Origin: Carposina sasakii
Taxonomy: Eukaryota; Arthropoda; Insecta; Lepidoptera; Carposinidae
Assembly: GCA_014607495.2 (NCBI GenBank)
Contig: CP053175.1
Coordinates: 3,720,001-3,784,000 of the forward strand
DNA: 64,000 bases
Direction of reading: 5' to 3'
In this document: piece after piece, positions 1-9,847 of the stretch
Position numbering within the stretch: position 1 is the stretch's first letter
Layout: each line of letters opens with the position of its first letter
Notes under the pieces: model-generated
What the model saw: only the letters and a program-made list of their open reading frames with translations
Databases searched by the model: none
What the model was told of the DNA's origin: nothing
Translations under genes and position numbers: made by a program

Positions 1-161
1 CCATTGCCGTTACGCTCTTGATTCCGTGAGTTATTGGAATCACACCTCTTGTTGTGCTCTGGTACACTAATACGTTTTCCTGTATACTTACTACATGGTA
101 GGCATTTTGAAAGATTTTGGTGGCTAAGCCTTTTTTTTTTTTTTGATGCTCGGATAATATA

Positions 162-526
162 CAGGATGATTTTTGGTCGTCAACGTTCCCGAAAACTACG
201 GAATCTCCACATCATCACGATCATTTTTCTCCATGGAAGCATACCTGGGAAGTGTCTGGTTTCCAAAATATTAGGGTCCAAAGTTGAGTAAATAGACTGC
301 GTTTTTCTGCATAAATGCACATAGACGCGCGTAGCAGGATTTTTTCACGAAAAATAATTAATATCTGTCTATAAAAAAACTAACATAAACACTAGACACT
401 ATAAATTTAGCACGATCAAGGAATTTAAAAAAAAAATTTCCCAGCATTTTTTTTGGCATAAACTTACTTTATTTCATGTATAGAATACGTACCCTTCGTT
501 AAAGGTGGCCACAAAAAAACATCCTG
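162..526 (-). mobile_element. MITE family A, copy 1 (CAGGGTG ends, TA target)
   Basis: This is a non-autonomous DNA transposon lying in reverse relative to copies 2, 4, 5 and 7. Both ends read as variants of CAGGGTGTTTTT and its complement, and TA flanks each end. The interior (AACTTTGGACC block, CTTCCCAGGTATGCTTC block, CGGGAACGTTGACGACC block) recurs in the other copies, so identity rests on several full alignments by eye. It has no coding capacity; the 85-codon frame across 34-291 is fortuitous. Confidence 0.85.
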
Positions 527-689
527 TAGGTACATTTATATATTATTCAGAATTAAAATCCTCTGAAAATAAAATATACAAGTATATTAATTCATGTACC
601 TAATCTATCAAATCAATTTACCTATTATTCTATTAAATATAAAAATATAATCACACAATTTAAAAAAATAATCTCATCCCACACAAAGA

Positions 690-855
690 TCCCTCACCTC
701 TTATGTCTTCACGGCTAAATATATAAATAAGTATAGAAACATCCATGACTCTGAAACAAACATCGATATACATCATATCAGTGTGTGCACTTACCGGGGT
801 TCGAACTCCAGACCTATAGCGCGACAAGGTCACTAACTACACGATATTCGATCAG
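690..855 (-). mobile_element. tRNA-derived SINE family E, reverse, diverged
   Basis: The complement carries the pol III B-box-like GGTTCGAACTCC equivalent and the following segment (CGATGTTTGTTTC, CATGGATGTTT, TATTTATATA) seen in full copies at 19889, 27362 and 59322. The head lies at the right-hand end. Confidence 0.7.
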
Positions 856-861
856 GGTCCC

Positions 862-1447
862 GTGACATTTTGCCTATTCAGTTCTGCCAACCCAATTTAC
901 TGCCATACGCTTGTCCCAATTTCCAAATTAACCCACAAAACGGTACAATTAAACATACAGCGTACACCAACTGATACCAACTTGTACAAAATAAATCATG
1001 CTCCATTATTCCTCAACCGAAAACAGAGGAAAGTGTGTTTCGCTGTAAAGAAAATTTTGTACAGGCAAAACTTAATACTTTTGCAACGCCCGTGGGCTGA
1101 CCCATGACAGCTTACAGCCGATAGGCAAGGAGCTACGAAAGATTGTTTTTTTTTTTTGCAATGAAATTTTTCCTTTGATCTTTTTGTTAATATTTTTATC
1201 CCGGTTGTGATTATAAAGAATGATAAAGGTACCTACCTATATATGAAAATTTTGTTACTTGTTTAAGGTCACACCGTAGTCACCAACCTGCTTAGCGAGC
1301 GTGGTAAATATGACCAAAAACCAATGCAGTAACCCTTTGGCTGTTGCCCATCTCCCAGAAACCCTTTTATCTTATCTTTATTCAAGTTAAAGCTTTAGTT
1401 CACCTATCAGAGTCACTGCTGATAATCGGATTATAACGTATCATGCA
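862..1447. other. No gene seen; weak repeat remnant
   Basis: There is an 81-codon frame at 862-1107 with no recognisable domain, no conserved neighbour and composition like the surrounding AT-rich DNA. I treat it as chance. Around 1265-1345 a degraded piece resembles the middle of the RTE-tailed repeat H (GTCACCAACCTGC, AGCGTGGT). Confidence 0.4.
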
Positions 1448-1564
1448 ATAGCAAAACGAAAACTTTACAACTTTAGTTATTGCAATCCTACCACTTTACT
1501 AACTTAAAGCTATAAGAATTTTAAAATTGCAATAGCAAAAGTTGTACAGTTATCGTTTTGCTAT
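1448..1564. mobile_element. Short palindromic MITE (family T)
   Basis: The two ends are inverted copies of each other over about 39 bases: ATAGCAAAACG at the left and CGTTTTGCTAT at the right, continuing through a TTGCAAT motif on both arms with four or so mismatches. The loop is about 40 bases. It has the form of a MITE of 117 bp. Only this copy is seen in the window. Confidence 0.65.
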
Positions 1565-1859
1565 TCTAGGAGTATTCCTAGAATTTGTAGCGAAATATTT
1601 TTTAATAATGTTTTATTTATAAAGAAACCACATCCAATTCCGTTCACGACTCTGCGTTCCCCAGTCCCCCGATGCAAAGGGTCTACACTTAACAGCCGGC
1701 AACGAAGGGTTAACTTGGCAACTTGACGCGCCTGGGGATACCATTGTTTTTAGAAGGGATATTACGGTATGAGACGTGACTTTTTATCATGAAACTTTGG
1801 TAGGGGCTGGAATTGGGCCTGCAGGTTCTATTGGTTATCTAATGAATATATTTTATATA
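1565..1859. other. No gene or recognised repeat
   Basis: This is a mixed-composition interval with no frame of note. Nothing in it recurs elsewhere in the window as far as I can see. Confidence 0.4.
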
Positions 1860-2248
1860 CAGGGTGTTTTTTCGTTGACACCTTTAACGAAGGGTACGTA
1901 CTCTATACATCAAATAAAGTAAGTTTATGCCAAAAAAATGCTGGGAAACGATGTAAATAAAAAAAAAACAACTTTCATTACTTGATCGGACGAAATTTGT
2001 AGTGTCCAGTGTTTATGCTAGTTTTTTCATAGACAGATATTAATAATTTCTCGTGAAAAAAATCTTACTACACGCATCAATGTGCATTTATGTAGAAAAA
2101 CGCAGCCTGCGTTTTCAAATTTACTCAACTTTGGACCTTAATATTTTGGAAACCAGACACTTCCCAGGTATGCTTCATGGAGAGGAATGGTCGTGATGAT
2201 GAGGAGATTCCGTAGTTTTCGGGAACGTTAATGACCAAAAATCACCTG
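1860..2248 (+). mobile_element. MITE family A, copy 2
   Basis: This is a near full-length copy of 389 bp. It starts CAGGGTGTTTTTTCG, ends AAAAATCACCTG and is flanked by TA. The 5' part contains the AACGAAGGGTACGTA block shared by all long copies. Confidence 0.85.
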
Positions 2249-2409
2249 TACCTATATAGGTATAACCTACATTATTATACTTGTGGATTCATACAGACCG
2301 AGATATAGAGTTTATACGTGAGTATTTATATTATATTGATAAGAAAGAACGAAAATACTATCACTTATGCTTGCTACATAGTAAACCCAGGCATGGCCCA
2401 GTATATCAG

Positions 2410-2528
2410 AGGGGTAAGCACGAACCTCTCGATAGTACGTAACGCTATCGTCCAACTGTCAAAACACATAGATTTTGCTAAAGAGTCGCTAGCGTTACGC
2501 CACGTAAAAAGGTTCGTGTTTACCCCAC
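2410..2528. mobile_element. Palindromic MITE family J, copy 1
   Basis: The ends are inverted: GGGGTAAGCACGAACCT at the left and GGTTCGTGTTTACCCC at the right. Internal inverted blocks include GCTAGCGTTACG-like arms. Other copies lie at 22505-22932 (interrupted) and 58922-59042. Because the element is a palindrome, both strands are open for about 40 codons with a similar peptide. It forms the middle of the 216-codon frame 2318-2968. Confidence 0.8.
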
Positions 2529-2589
2529 TGGATATGTGCAGAAGTAGAAAATTTTTAAAATATAAAGTAACAGGTAGTATAAAGCAACC

Positions 2590-3385
2590 GCAAATTAAAA
2601 TGGACATAATAGCAAGAAAACACCCTACAAAGCAATTTTGTGGGTTTTGGAAGGCTACAAATAAGTTAAATCATAAAATAAGTCTCCCTGTGAGTGTTGC
2701 TGATATGCATGAGCCAACTGATATAGCTAATGCTTTCCGAAAGCATTTCAAAGTAGAATCGACGCTAGAACACATGTATGGGATGCTTGACGAACAGGCC
2801 ATCAATAACGAACCTACAATATGGTTTACATCTAAACAAGTGTCTTCTATCATCCATCATAATATGGTAAAAGGTAAATTACGACACGATAGTTTCAGCG
2901 TTGAGCATCTGAAGCATGCTTCTGCCACGACTGCTTTCTTCGTTCTTTTGCATGTGCCTGAGTCATAGTTATCTGCCTAAGGAACTTATGTATACGGGGG
3001 TGGTTCCAGTACGGTGGTGGATTTATTTTTAATTACTGGAACCACCACCGTATCGACAAATCGACTTTTAATATATACTTACAATATACTACTTATATAC
3101 TTGCAATATATAGGTACTTATAATTTAATAATAAGTATATTGCATTAAAAAAGTCGATTTGTTAAAAAATTCTAGTTTGGAGGTATTGTCTCTTCATTGA
3201 CGATATCCAACTATAGGCCTATATCTTTGGCTACTGTTATAGCTAAAATACTGGACAGTCTGCTTGATAAACATCTTGCTGAGCATATAAATTTGCATGA
3301 TGGTCAATTTGGTTTCAGGCCTGGGCTCTCAACTCAACTGAGAGTGCTATTCTCAGTCTCAAGCAGTTTATAGACACGGGTAGGT
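2590..3385 (+). pseudogene. CR1/jockey-like LINE reverse transcriptase remnant
   Basis: This is the decayed core of a non-LTR retrotransposon ORF2. Residues 90-216 of the frame ending at 2968 look like the linker and finger part of an insect LINE reverse transcriptase (FWKATNKLNHK, IANAFRKHF, a degraded KGK..HD...EHL block). After a stop at 2966-2968 the coding resemblance resumes at about 3190 with NYRPISLATVIAKILD and then HDGQFGFRPGLSTQ, which are reverse transcriptase motifs. The stretch 3000-3170 between them is foreign: a small hairpin and an inverted-repeat insert. The catalytic FADD-type motif is absent because the copy ends near 3385. The 5' end is not identifiable; the upstream half of the 216-codon frame comes from MITE J. 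It is a dead fragment. Confidence 0.8.
3000..3170. mobile_element. Hairpin plus small MITE inserted in LINE remnant
   Basis: At 3000-3045 the motif GGTGGTTCCAGTA faces its inverse TACTGGAACCACC. At about 3054-3165 ACAAATCGACTTTT faces AAAAGTCGATTTGT across an AT-rich loop rich in GTATATTG/CAATATAC. It interrupts the reverse transcriptase frame between its VVP motif and its NYRPISLA motif, so it is later than the LINE. Confidence 0.65.
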
Positions 3386-4018
3386 ACTAGAAAGGTAGAA
3401 AAGTACTTACCTACTTGTTAAGGCGGTTTACAGTTTGTTCAAGATTAATTTATGGATATCAAAATACAATCGAACAACACTACAAAAAGCAATTTGGTCT
3501 TAAAACACTCCTAAATTTCAACTTTAACACATTCAAAATTATAATATCAACAACGTCATTTCTAAGAAAAATTAGCGAGCAAATATGAAGTAAGTTCATT
3601 ACGAGTATTTACCTCGTTTACCTGTGCAATAGAAAATAAAAAAACCAAACAACTACCAACGTAAAGCAAGGGCGAATCCCAGTTTAGTTAAAACAATATC
3701 TTTTGGCTTTCATAATAAATAACAAGGATTTTCCTTTTTTTATTTTCTGTTTTACAAGCTAATAATAGCAATTAATGCATATTAATATCTTTATGTAAAT
3801 TCCATATTTACCTAAAGCCCCATATATGCATTGGCCTTGTCAAAATTTCTGAAATATCAGCTTCAGAATCGACTTCCCATGAATAAAATTAGCTTTTATA
3901 AAAAAAAACCGTTTTCCGTGATTAAGCGATCGTGTTTTTGCATAAATTTGAATATAACCTACAATTATAATACTTCAGGGTAGCGTAGGGATTTTTTTGC
4001 GCTACTTATCCTATTAAT
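3386..4018. other. AT-rich stretch without recognised feature
   Basis: No frame, repeat copy or RNA gene can be supported here. Confidence 0.4.
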
Positions 4019-4213
4019 AATATTATAAACGCGAAAGTTTGTAAGTATGGATGGATGGCTGTTTGTTACTCTTTCACGTATAAGCGGCTGGAGCGATTTT
4101 AATAAAATTTGGTATGGAGTTAGCTGACACCCTGGATTAACACATAGGCTACTTTTTATCCCGGGAAAATATTTCATTCCGTATAATTTCGACATTTTGT
4201 TTTTTCTACAGTA
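4019..4213 (+). mobile_element. Helitron fragment, 5' end present
   Basis: It starts TC (TCCTATTAATAATATTATAAA), the typical 5' terminus of the local Helitron family. It then has GCGAAAGTTTGTAAGTATGG, the TTTTAATAAAATTTGG block and the CATTTTGTTTTTTCTACAG block. The 3' hairpin and CTAG are missing. Confidence 0.7.
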
Positions 4214-4377
4214 ATTTTACCAAAAAGCTGTACCTACATGGACGTTTGGAAATATAGATTTCGATACTTAACAGCATAACGCACTGACGCAAAAATTATA
4301 TAGTTCCTTATAGACAATGTGCAGTGATTCGTGTAGCCAGAACTTCAGTATCGTGCAAGTCATTCTGCAGCCACATT

Positions 4378-4540
4378 AAGCAAAGCGTGAAAAGATCAGT
4401 GACAAGTTCCTGGCTCATCGCTTGAGAGAACGCTTCTAAATTTCTTAGTCGACGCCTGAATTAATGTCTCTGAAAAAGGACATGGACAGGAAAAGCAGCT
4501 GATGTATTCTAGTGAAGCCCCGCATCAGCATAGGTAGGCC
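4378..4540 (+). repeat. Interspersed repeat family I, copy
   Basis: It contains the family blocks GATCAGTGACAAGTT, CTCATCGC.TGAGAGAA, GCAGCTGATGTATTCTAG and GAAGCCCCGCATCAGCA. About a dozen copies are present in the window. The mobilising class is unknown; I see no tRNA boxes and no clear terminal repeats. Confidence 0.7.
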
Positions 4541-4727
4541 TTCGTGCGATTCTAATATGACAAAGAGATAAGGCTCTATGGAGCCAAATTTACTCGCAAC
4601 ATCATCTGCGTTAATTTTGTAGCCTATGTATTATTCTGATATATAAGCTCATCATCATCAAATCTCTCGCTGATCAACTAGTAGTTTTTGCGTAACAAAG
4701 TAACAAACACATACACATAGCTAGAAG

Positions 4728-4945
4728 CCGACATGGCCGATGCAGCCGGAAAGTTCTAGAGTGGATACCACGTATCGACAAACGCAGCGTGGGAAGGCCA
4801 CCCGCGAGGTGGACGGGCGACCTGGCCGAAGTCGCGGGCGTCGGTTGGATGCAGGCTGCTTCCGACCGGTCGGAGTGGAGGTTGTTGGGGGAGGCCTATG
4901 TCCAACAGTGGACTTCTCAGGGCTGTAAATGATAATGATGATGAC
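4728..4945 (+). pseudogene. RTE-type LINE 3' end (C-terminus of ORF plus GAT tail)
   Basis: This is a 5'-truncated retrotransposon copy. The frame 4740-4928 reads the C-terminal tail of a lepidopteran RTE-like endonuclease/reverse transcriptase: a VGRPP-like element (here GKATREVDGRP in one frame), DLAEVAGVGWMQAA, DRSEW, and a GEAYVQQW equivalent just before the stop, with small frame slips. The 3' tail is ATGATAATGATGATGA. The same 3' tail ends the many family H repeats, suggesting they use this class of machinery. Confidence 0.75.
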
Positions 4946-5461
4946 ACATACATCCATCCTCACAAACTTTCGCATCATATTTCGAGTAAGGATAGGATAT
5001 ATAAAAAGGTCCATCCATTTTGAGAGTGTTGAAACATGAATAGCAACAGCCATAAAATAACTTCGGACCCTTAGCTAATTTTAATTTATATTCTTTCTAA
5101 TCAGCGAAATTAACATTCGTTTTAATCAGAAAATGAAGACTCCTTTGTTAAAATATCCACAATATTAATTACTTCCGAGTTTCAGAGTTCATTATTCAAA
5201 ATCGACGACAATGATCTTTTGAAAAATGTGGAAAAAAAGAAACCTTTTTCTGTCGTTCTTTTGTGAGCTTTGAGCTCTGAAAAATTGCTGGACTTGTCAA
5301 TAGGTAAATAGAAAAAATATGTTCACAAACTATCTAATGTTATTTATTGCCAATTTTCTGTTGTTTCGACGAATTTGTATCAAGTACATTTTCACCCTTA
5401 AGGATTTTTTTTTATTTTGCTGAAATAATGAAACAGTTGTATTCGTAGTAATATACTAAAT
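4946..5461. other. AT-rich stretch without recognised feature
   Basis: Nothing recurs elsewhere in the window and no frame of interest was seen. Confidence 0.4.
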
Positions 5462-5552
5462 ACAGGGCTGTGTTCCGAAATAGGTTGCCCGACTTACAGG
5501 GTCACGAAGGAGACCCTAAAGCCATGTATAAAATAGCGGGGCCAGATGTTAA
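5462..5552 (+). repeat. Interspersed repeat family I, 5' part only
   Basis: It shows the blocks GGGCTGTGTTCCGAAAT, GGGTCACGAAGGAGA and ATAGCGGGGCCAGAT. The second half is missing; MITE A copy 3 begins shortly after. Confidence 0.6.
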
Positions 5553-5572
5553 TAAACAGAAAAATATATATA

Positions 5573-5860
5573 CAGAATGTTTTTTTCGTTGCCACCCTTA
5601 ACGAAGGGTACTCTATACATCAAATAGAGTAAGTTTATGCCAAAAAAATGCTGGGAAACAATGTAATAAAAAAAAATGTTATTACTTGATCGGGTAAAAT
5701 TTATAGTGTCTAGTGTTTATGCTATTTTTTTCATAGATAGATATTAATTATTTCTTGTGAAAAAATCTTGCTACGCGCTTCAATGTGCATTTTTGTAGAA
5801 AAACGCAGTCTATTTACTCAACTTTGGACCTTTCCATGGAGAAAAATGACCAAAAATCTG
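5573..5860 (+). mobile_element. MITE family A, copy 3 (internally deleted)
   Basis: Its ends are CAGAATGTTTTTTTC and CAAAAATCTG. The segment between TTGGACC and CCATGGAGAAAAATG, about 50 bp in other copies, is deleted and part of the end is lost. It is separated from MITE C by only TATA, so one inserted into the TA target of the other. Confidence 0.8.
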
Positions 5861-5864
5861 TATA

Positions 5865-6304
5865 CAGGGTGTTTGTGACAGCCAGGCAAATATTGATACC
5901 AAGAGTTCAAACCATGATTCTGATGCGAAAAACACTGAAAATTTTCGCAGGAATTTTTTTTTTTGAGAAAAAATATTTTTGTTGGTTTAATAAGGCCTTA
6001 GATAATGACATAACAATAAAATTTTAACCAAAATATGAATTTAAAAAAAAAGTTGCTCTCAAAAAATTTCAAATAACTAATTGAGAGTCACAAGTGATCC
6101 AAAAAACAACAATGTGTCACACATCAACCAATAAGCCTATTTAATTAGTCACAGGATCGCCCGATACAATTCGCGCGGAGAGTAAAGATTACTGAAAATC
6201 AAATTAAAAATACATTTCCTGCGAGTAATAACACTGTCGTATAACTCAATACAATGGTACTTATTCAGCATTTCAGTATTTGCCTAGCTGTCACCCTCAC
6301 CCTG
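5865..6304. mobile_element. MITE family C, 440 bp
   Basis: Terminal inverted repeats of about 28 bp: CAGGGTGTTTGTGACAGCC at the left and the inverse of CAGGGTGAGGGTGACAGC at the right, both continuing GGCAAATA. TA flanks both ends. The 80-codon frame 5785-6027 runs across the A/C junction and is not a gene. Confidence 0.8.
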
Positions 6305-6621
6305 TATATACATAAATAAGCGTGTGATATTAATCATTGTTTATTACTACTATTAGGTACGTGTTCTAGAAAGGTTTAATTTGATTTCAAGTAATTATCA
6401 CCAATCAATACCAAATAATTTCTGAATTCAGTTTTCGCAACGACTGAATTGGGATTACTTGAAATCTTTCATTGCCTTTAGAAATTGTAAAATTAGATCC
6501 AAGGAGGTTCTATATCAAAAACAAGTCATAGTTATTCATGAAGATCAATACGTAGGTGTTAAAGTCGTCTATAATCTATTACGTGGGAACGTAAGGGTTC
6601 ATTTTCATTATATCACATATA

Positions 6622-6826
6622 CAGGGTGTAACAAAAGAGGAAGTTAAACGAAAAGCTATGAAAATAGTCCATAGAGTACCTATCCACGGAGACTCGAAAT
6701 CACATGTTTATTTTTTAGATAGTGTGGGAATTCCTAATCAACCCAGGAATATTGATACAATATTGAAAAATAAACACGTGAGAGTATCGAATATATTCTT
6801 GGCATTTCGCCCTTTGTTACACCCTG
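6622..6826. mobile_element. MITE family B, 205 bp, complete
   Basis: Ends CAGGGTGTAACAAAAGAGG and CCCTTTGTTACACCCTG are inverted; TA flanks both. Subterminal blocks GTTAAACGAAAAGCTATG and GACTCGAAATCAC recur at 45583, 53167 and 60400. Confidence 0.85.
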
Positions 6827-6889
6827 TATACACCCACGGTTATGTTCCCAATTTGGGTTAGCAAAATTGCAGGACGAAGTACAACCGCA

Positions 6890-7012
6890 TTCAGTATAGC
6901 GGGGCCAGTTGTAAGAAATCTGTAACAAGTTGCCTCTGAGTTCATTAGTCGACTATTACGACATACACATAAGGAGATGCAGCTGATATATTCTTGTGAA
7001 GCTATGTATATC
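6890..7012 (+). repeat. Interspersed repeat family I, 3' part
   Basis: It carries ATAGCGGGGCCAG, GTAACAAGTTGCC, TTAGTCGACT.TTACGACATAC and GGAGATGCAGCTGAT. Several internal blocks are missing. Confidence 0.6.
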
Positions 7013-7544
7013 GTGTCGGTCCTATTGGAAGAAATGGGGGATTTGAAGTCCATTAGAAATTAAATCCTACCGCACAATTATTTCTGTACCATCGATGGAA
7101 ACTGAAATAAGTCGACTTGTGACGACGCTTTCTTGGAGACCTTGCTAAATGTCAAAGGAATACCCTTAAAATACCTAATACTCCTAGAGTGCCATTCAAA
7201 ATAACCTTGATTAGGAAAAACATGTTTATGTTTATTCCAAAACCAGGACTTTGTTTTCTTAGAATCAAATCTATTACATCATGTTTCACAAGTAACTATA
7301 TTAGTTTCTTTGACGTTAGTTAAATATTGCTAATCAGTCTTTTAACAAAGTAAATAAAGCTAATTTGTCGAGTTACAGCAATTACGTGTGCTATTAGTGA
7401 CTTTAATAATATTTTATGTAGGTCATCTTCTATGCTTTGTTATGCATTTTTCTGGTCGCAGAGTTGCAGAGGCGGGAATGAGTGGTGGGCCAATCGCGGT
7501 TAAGAGTTGACAAAAATACCCAGAGGTAAGGTTCAGGCATTAAG
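7013..7544. other. No recognised feature
   Basis: An AT-rich interval with no supported gene or repeat. A weak reverse family I remnant follows at about 7545-7625 (ACGTGACAATAGGATCTGC, TTTTGCAGTTCT). Confidence 0.4.
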
Positions 7545-7660
7545 CTACATCTGGGCCCGCTAGGTTGAACGTGACAATAGGATCTGCTTTATAATTTTGC
7601 AGTTCTTGTTAACCTATTTTAGATAACATAGCCGTCTTCTATACATCTTCTATCTATATA

Positions 7661-8020
7661 CAGAGTGTTTTTTTGTGGCCACCTTTAACGAAGGGTACGT
7701 ATTCTATACATGAAATAAAGTATGTTTATGCCAAAAAAAATGCTGGGAAAATTTTTTTAAATTCCTTGATCGTGCGAAATTTAAAATGTCTAGTGTTTAT
7801 GTTAGTTTTTTTATAGACAGATATTAATTATTTTTCGTGAAAAAATCCTGCTATGCGCGTCTATGTGCATTTATGCAGAAAAACGCAGTCTATTTACTCA
7901 ACTTTGGACCCTAATATTTTAGAAACCAGACACTTCCCAGGTATGCTTCCATGGAGAAAAATGATCGTGATGAGGAGATTCCGTAGTTTTCGGGAACGTT
8001 GACGACCAAAAATCATCCTG
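7661..8020 (+). mobile_element. MITE family A, copy 4
   Basis: It begins CAGAGTGTTTTTTTGTGG and ends AAAAATCATCCTG with TA on both sides. Its structure is closest to copies 1 and 7, sharing the TTCCTTGATCGTGCGAAATTT block. Confidence 0.85.
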
Positions 8021-8094
8021 TATATAATAAAATTGTAAGGGATCGATTTTTGTACATGGAAAATATATTGATAAAATTATAATGGGCGGCCTTT

Positions 8095-8299
8095 ATACAC
8101 GCAAGAGAATCCAAAATATTTTTCCATTTTGTCTGTATATCTGTATGCCTGTACGTTTGTGGACACTAATCTCGGAAATGGCTGAACCGATTTGAACAAT
8201 AGGCTAGTTTTTATCCCGGGAAAATGTTTTTATCCCGGATAATTTCGACATTTTGTTTTTTCTACAGTCCACGCAGACGGAGTCTCGGGCGTTCATTAG
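8095..8299 (+). mobile_element. Helitron fragment, 3' end
   Basis: It includes CTAATCTCGGAAATGGCTGA, the TTTTTATCCCGG blocks, ATTTCGACATTTTG and the terminal hairpin region CACGCAGACGGAGTCTCGGG. The expected terminal CTAG is mutated to TTAG. Confidence 0.7.
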
Positions 8300-8462
8300 T
8301 AGGTAATATGCTTGTAATATGTTTATCACTACTAAGAAAGAGGAATAACTAAGAAGTGTTGGATGGACTATGTGAGAGAGGATATACGTGTACTGGGAGT
8401 GAGTAATAAGATGACGGTTATAGATGATTGGGAGTAGAAGTATAACGGGAACATGTAGGAAT

Positions 8463-8800
8463 AGCGGTGATAGCCCAGCGGTTAAGACGTGCACCTTCCA
8501 AGCGGGAGGCGTAAGTTCGATCCCAGTCACGGGCCTGTACCAATGAATTTATTTCATGTACAGATTTTAATGTTACAAAATTGTCACTTAGCTTGTGCCT
8601 CGGAAAGCACGTAAAAGCGTTGGTCCTGCGCCTGATCTCTCTCCGGTCGTGTCGGCTTTCCGTCCCATCGGACTATGAGAGTAACGGAATAGAGAGTGCA
8701 TCTGTGCGCACTATAATATCTCCTGTGTACCTGGCCAATCTCCATAGGGATTGGTCGCCTTGGCCGAAATACGGTCGGAGATCATCATCATCATCATCAT
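8463..8800 (+). mobile_element. tRNA-derived SINE family G, full length
   Basis: The head resembles a tRNA gene: A box TAGCCCAGCGGTTAAG and B box AGTTCGATCCCAG, 45 bases apart. The body carries TGTACCAATGAATTTATTTC, TGCCTCGGAAAGCACGT, GTCCCATCGGACTATGAGAG and GGCCGAAATACGGTCGGAG, then an (ATC)n tail. Other copies: 23540-23877 (reverse), 25168-25262, 33615-33760 and 35625-36050. The 73-codon frame inside it is not a gene. Confidence 0.88.
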
Positions 8801-8809
8801 AATGGGAAC

Positions 8810-9430
8810 AGGGCAGGAAGAAGTAAGAAGGTAATTATCCAAAAATTCAAGTATTGTTACACCCGTATCATCATCTAAAAATACGATATCACCATCTTCG
8901 GTTAATAGGCGCGATGAAAATCCGGAAATTGGATATATTTTTCTCAAAACCCTCTCGGCCCATACAGCCGAGTTAAGTGGGCGTTTCAGTAGATTACTTT
9001 CAATCCGACGCGATAATTAGAGCGCTGCGTAAATCAATCCTGGCTGAGTGGAGGAATCTATTGGTGTACACACGCAGCTAGATGGTGGCTTAAACTGATG
9101 GAAATTTTACCATTTGCTGCTTAAAAAATTAATAAAACTCATTTTTTGCTGGCTGTGTAGTTTAAAAACAATGCTATTGAATTTTGGCCATGTGATAGTT
9201 TTAGAAGACGCTGCGCGCTGGCGAAATCCCGCAAAAATTTTGTTATTGAAAAAGTTTAAATAAATCCTAAATTTTGTGTGAAAAGCAATGAAGCTATGTC
9301 CATACTCGTAACAGGTCCTTTGATTAATTTCTGATTATGATAAATGATGATGAATAGAAACATCAACAAAATCTTCAACAATGAGTCTAAGAGGTGTTCT
9401 GCTGTTGCTGTCTAAACAGATTTTAAAAGC
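8810..9430. other. No recognised feature
   Basis: This follows the SINE tail. The interval has several short frames, none with a domain I know. No repeat copies were noticed. Confidence 0.4.
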
Positions 9431-9431
9431 A

Positions 9432-9627
9432 CTTAGTACATCAAGCTCATGTAGCTAGACAGATAAAAATGGTAAATAAAAAGGCACAAGTTCTCGGTTT
9501 AAAATATGTAAACAAAAAGTTTTATGACGGCAACAGAGTTTATGACAAACATCTAACAGAAATCAATCTGAGAAGCAAAATATGTACCAGATGTCAAAAA
9601 GATAATCTTGACATTTTATTGAATTGA
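9432..9627 (+). pseudogene. Unrecognised short frame, possible gene or transposon relic
   Basis: A frame opens after a stop at about 9424-9426 and runs to TGA at 9625-9627. The first ATG is at 9469, giving 52 residues (MVNKKAQVLGLKYVNKKF..., then LRSKICTRCQKDN). It has a lysine-rich start and one CxxC pair and reads more like a protein than neighbouring chance frames. I do not recognise the family. There is no upstream continuation in frame, so it would be a single exon fragment or a decayed copy. It may equally be chance. Confidence 0.25.
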
Positions 9628-9847
9628 ATTTGAGCAACCAAATCTTCGGCCGGCAAATTATCCAGGCGTGTTTTTCAACCAGCGACTTCATTAAGGTCCG
9701 ATGTAGAAAGGATTGCCGGTTCATTAATTATAAGGACTTTAGAATTTATCGGTAAAGATGGATAGGTTGCCTACTGTTGCCTATTTGCTAGTGTATCTGA
9801 ACGCCACTTTTATACAGCTTTTAGCTAATTAAGGCTATTTATAGGAT

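Noticed and set aside
4721..5053. 110-codon reverse frame
   Set aside because: It is antisense to the RTE C-terminal coding end.
8463..8535. Possible functional tRNA gene
   Set aside because: A and B boxes are present, but the sequence continues into the SINE body, recurs in five places and lacks a good acceptor stem.
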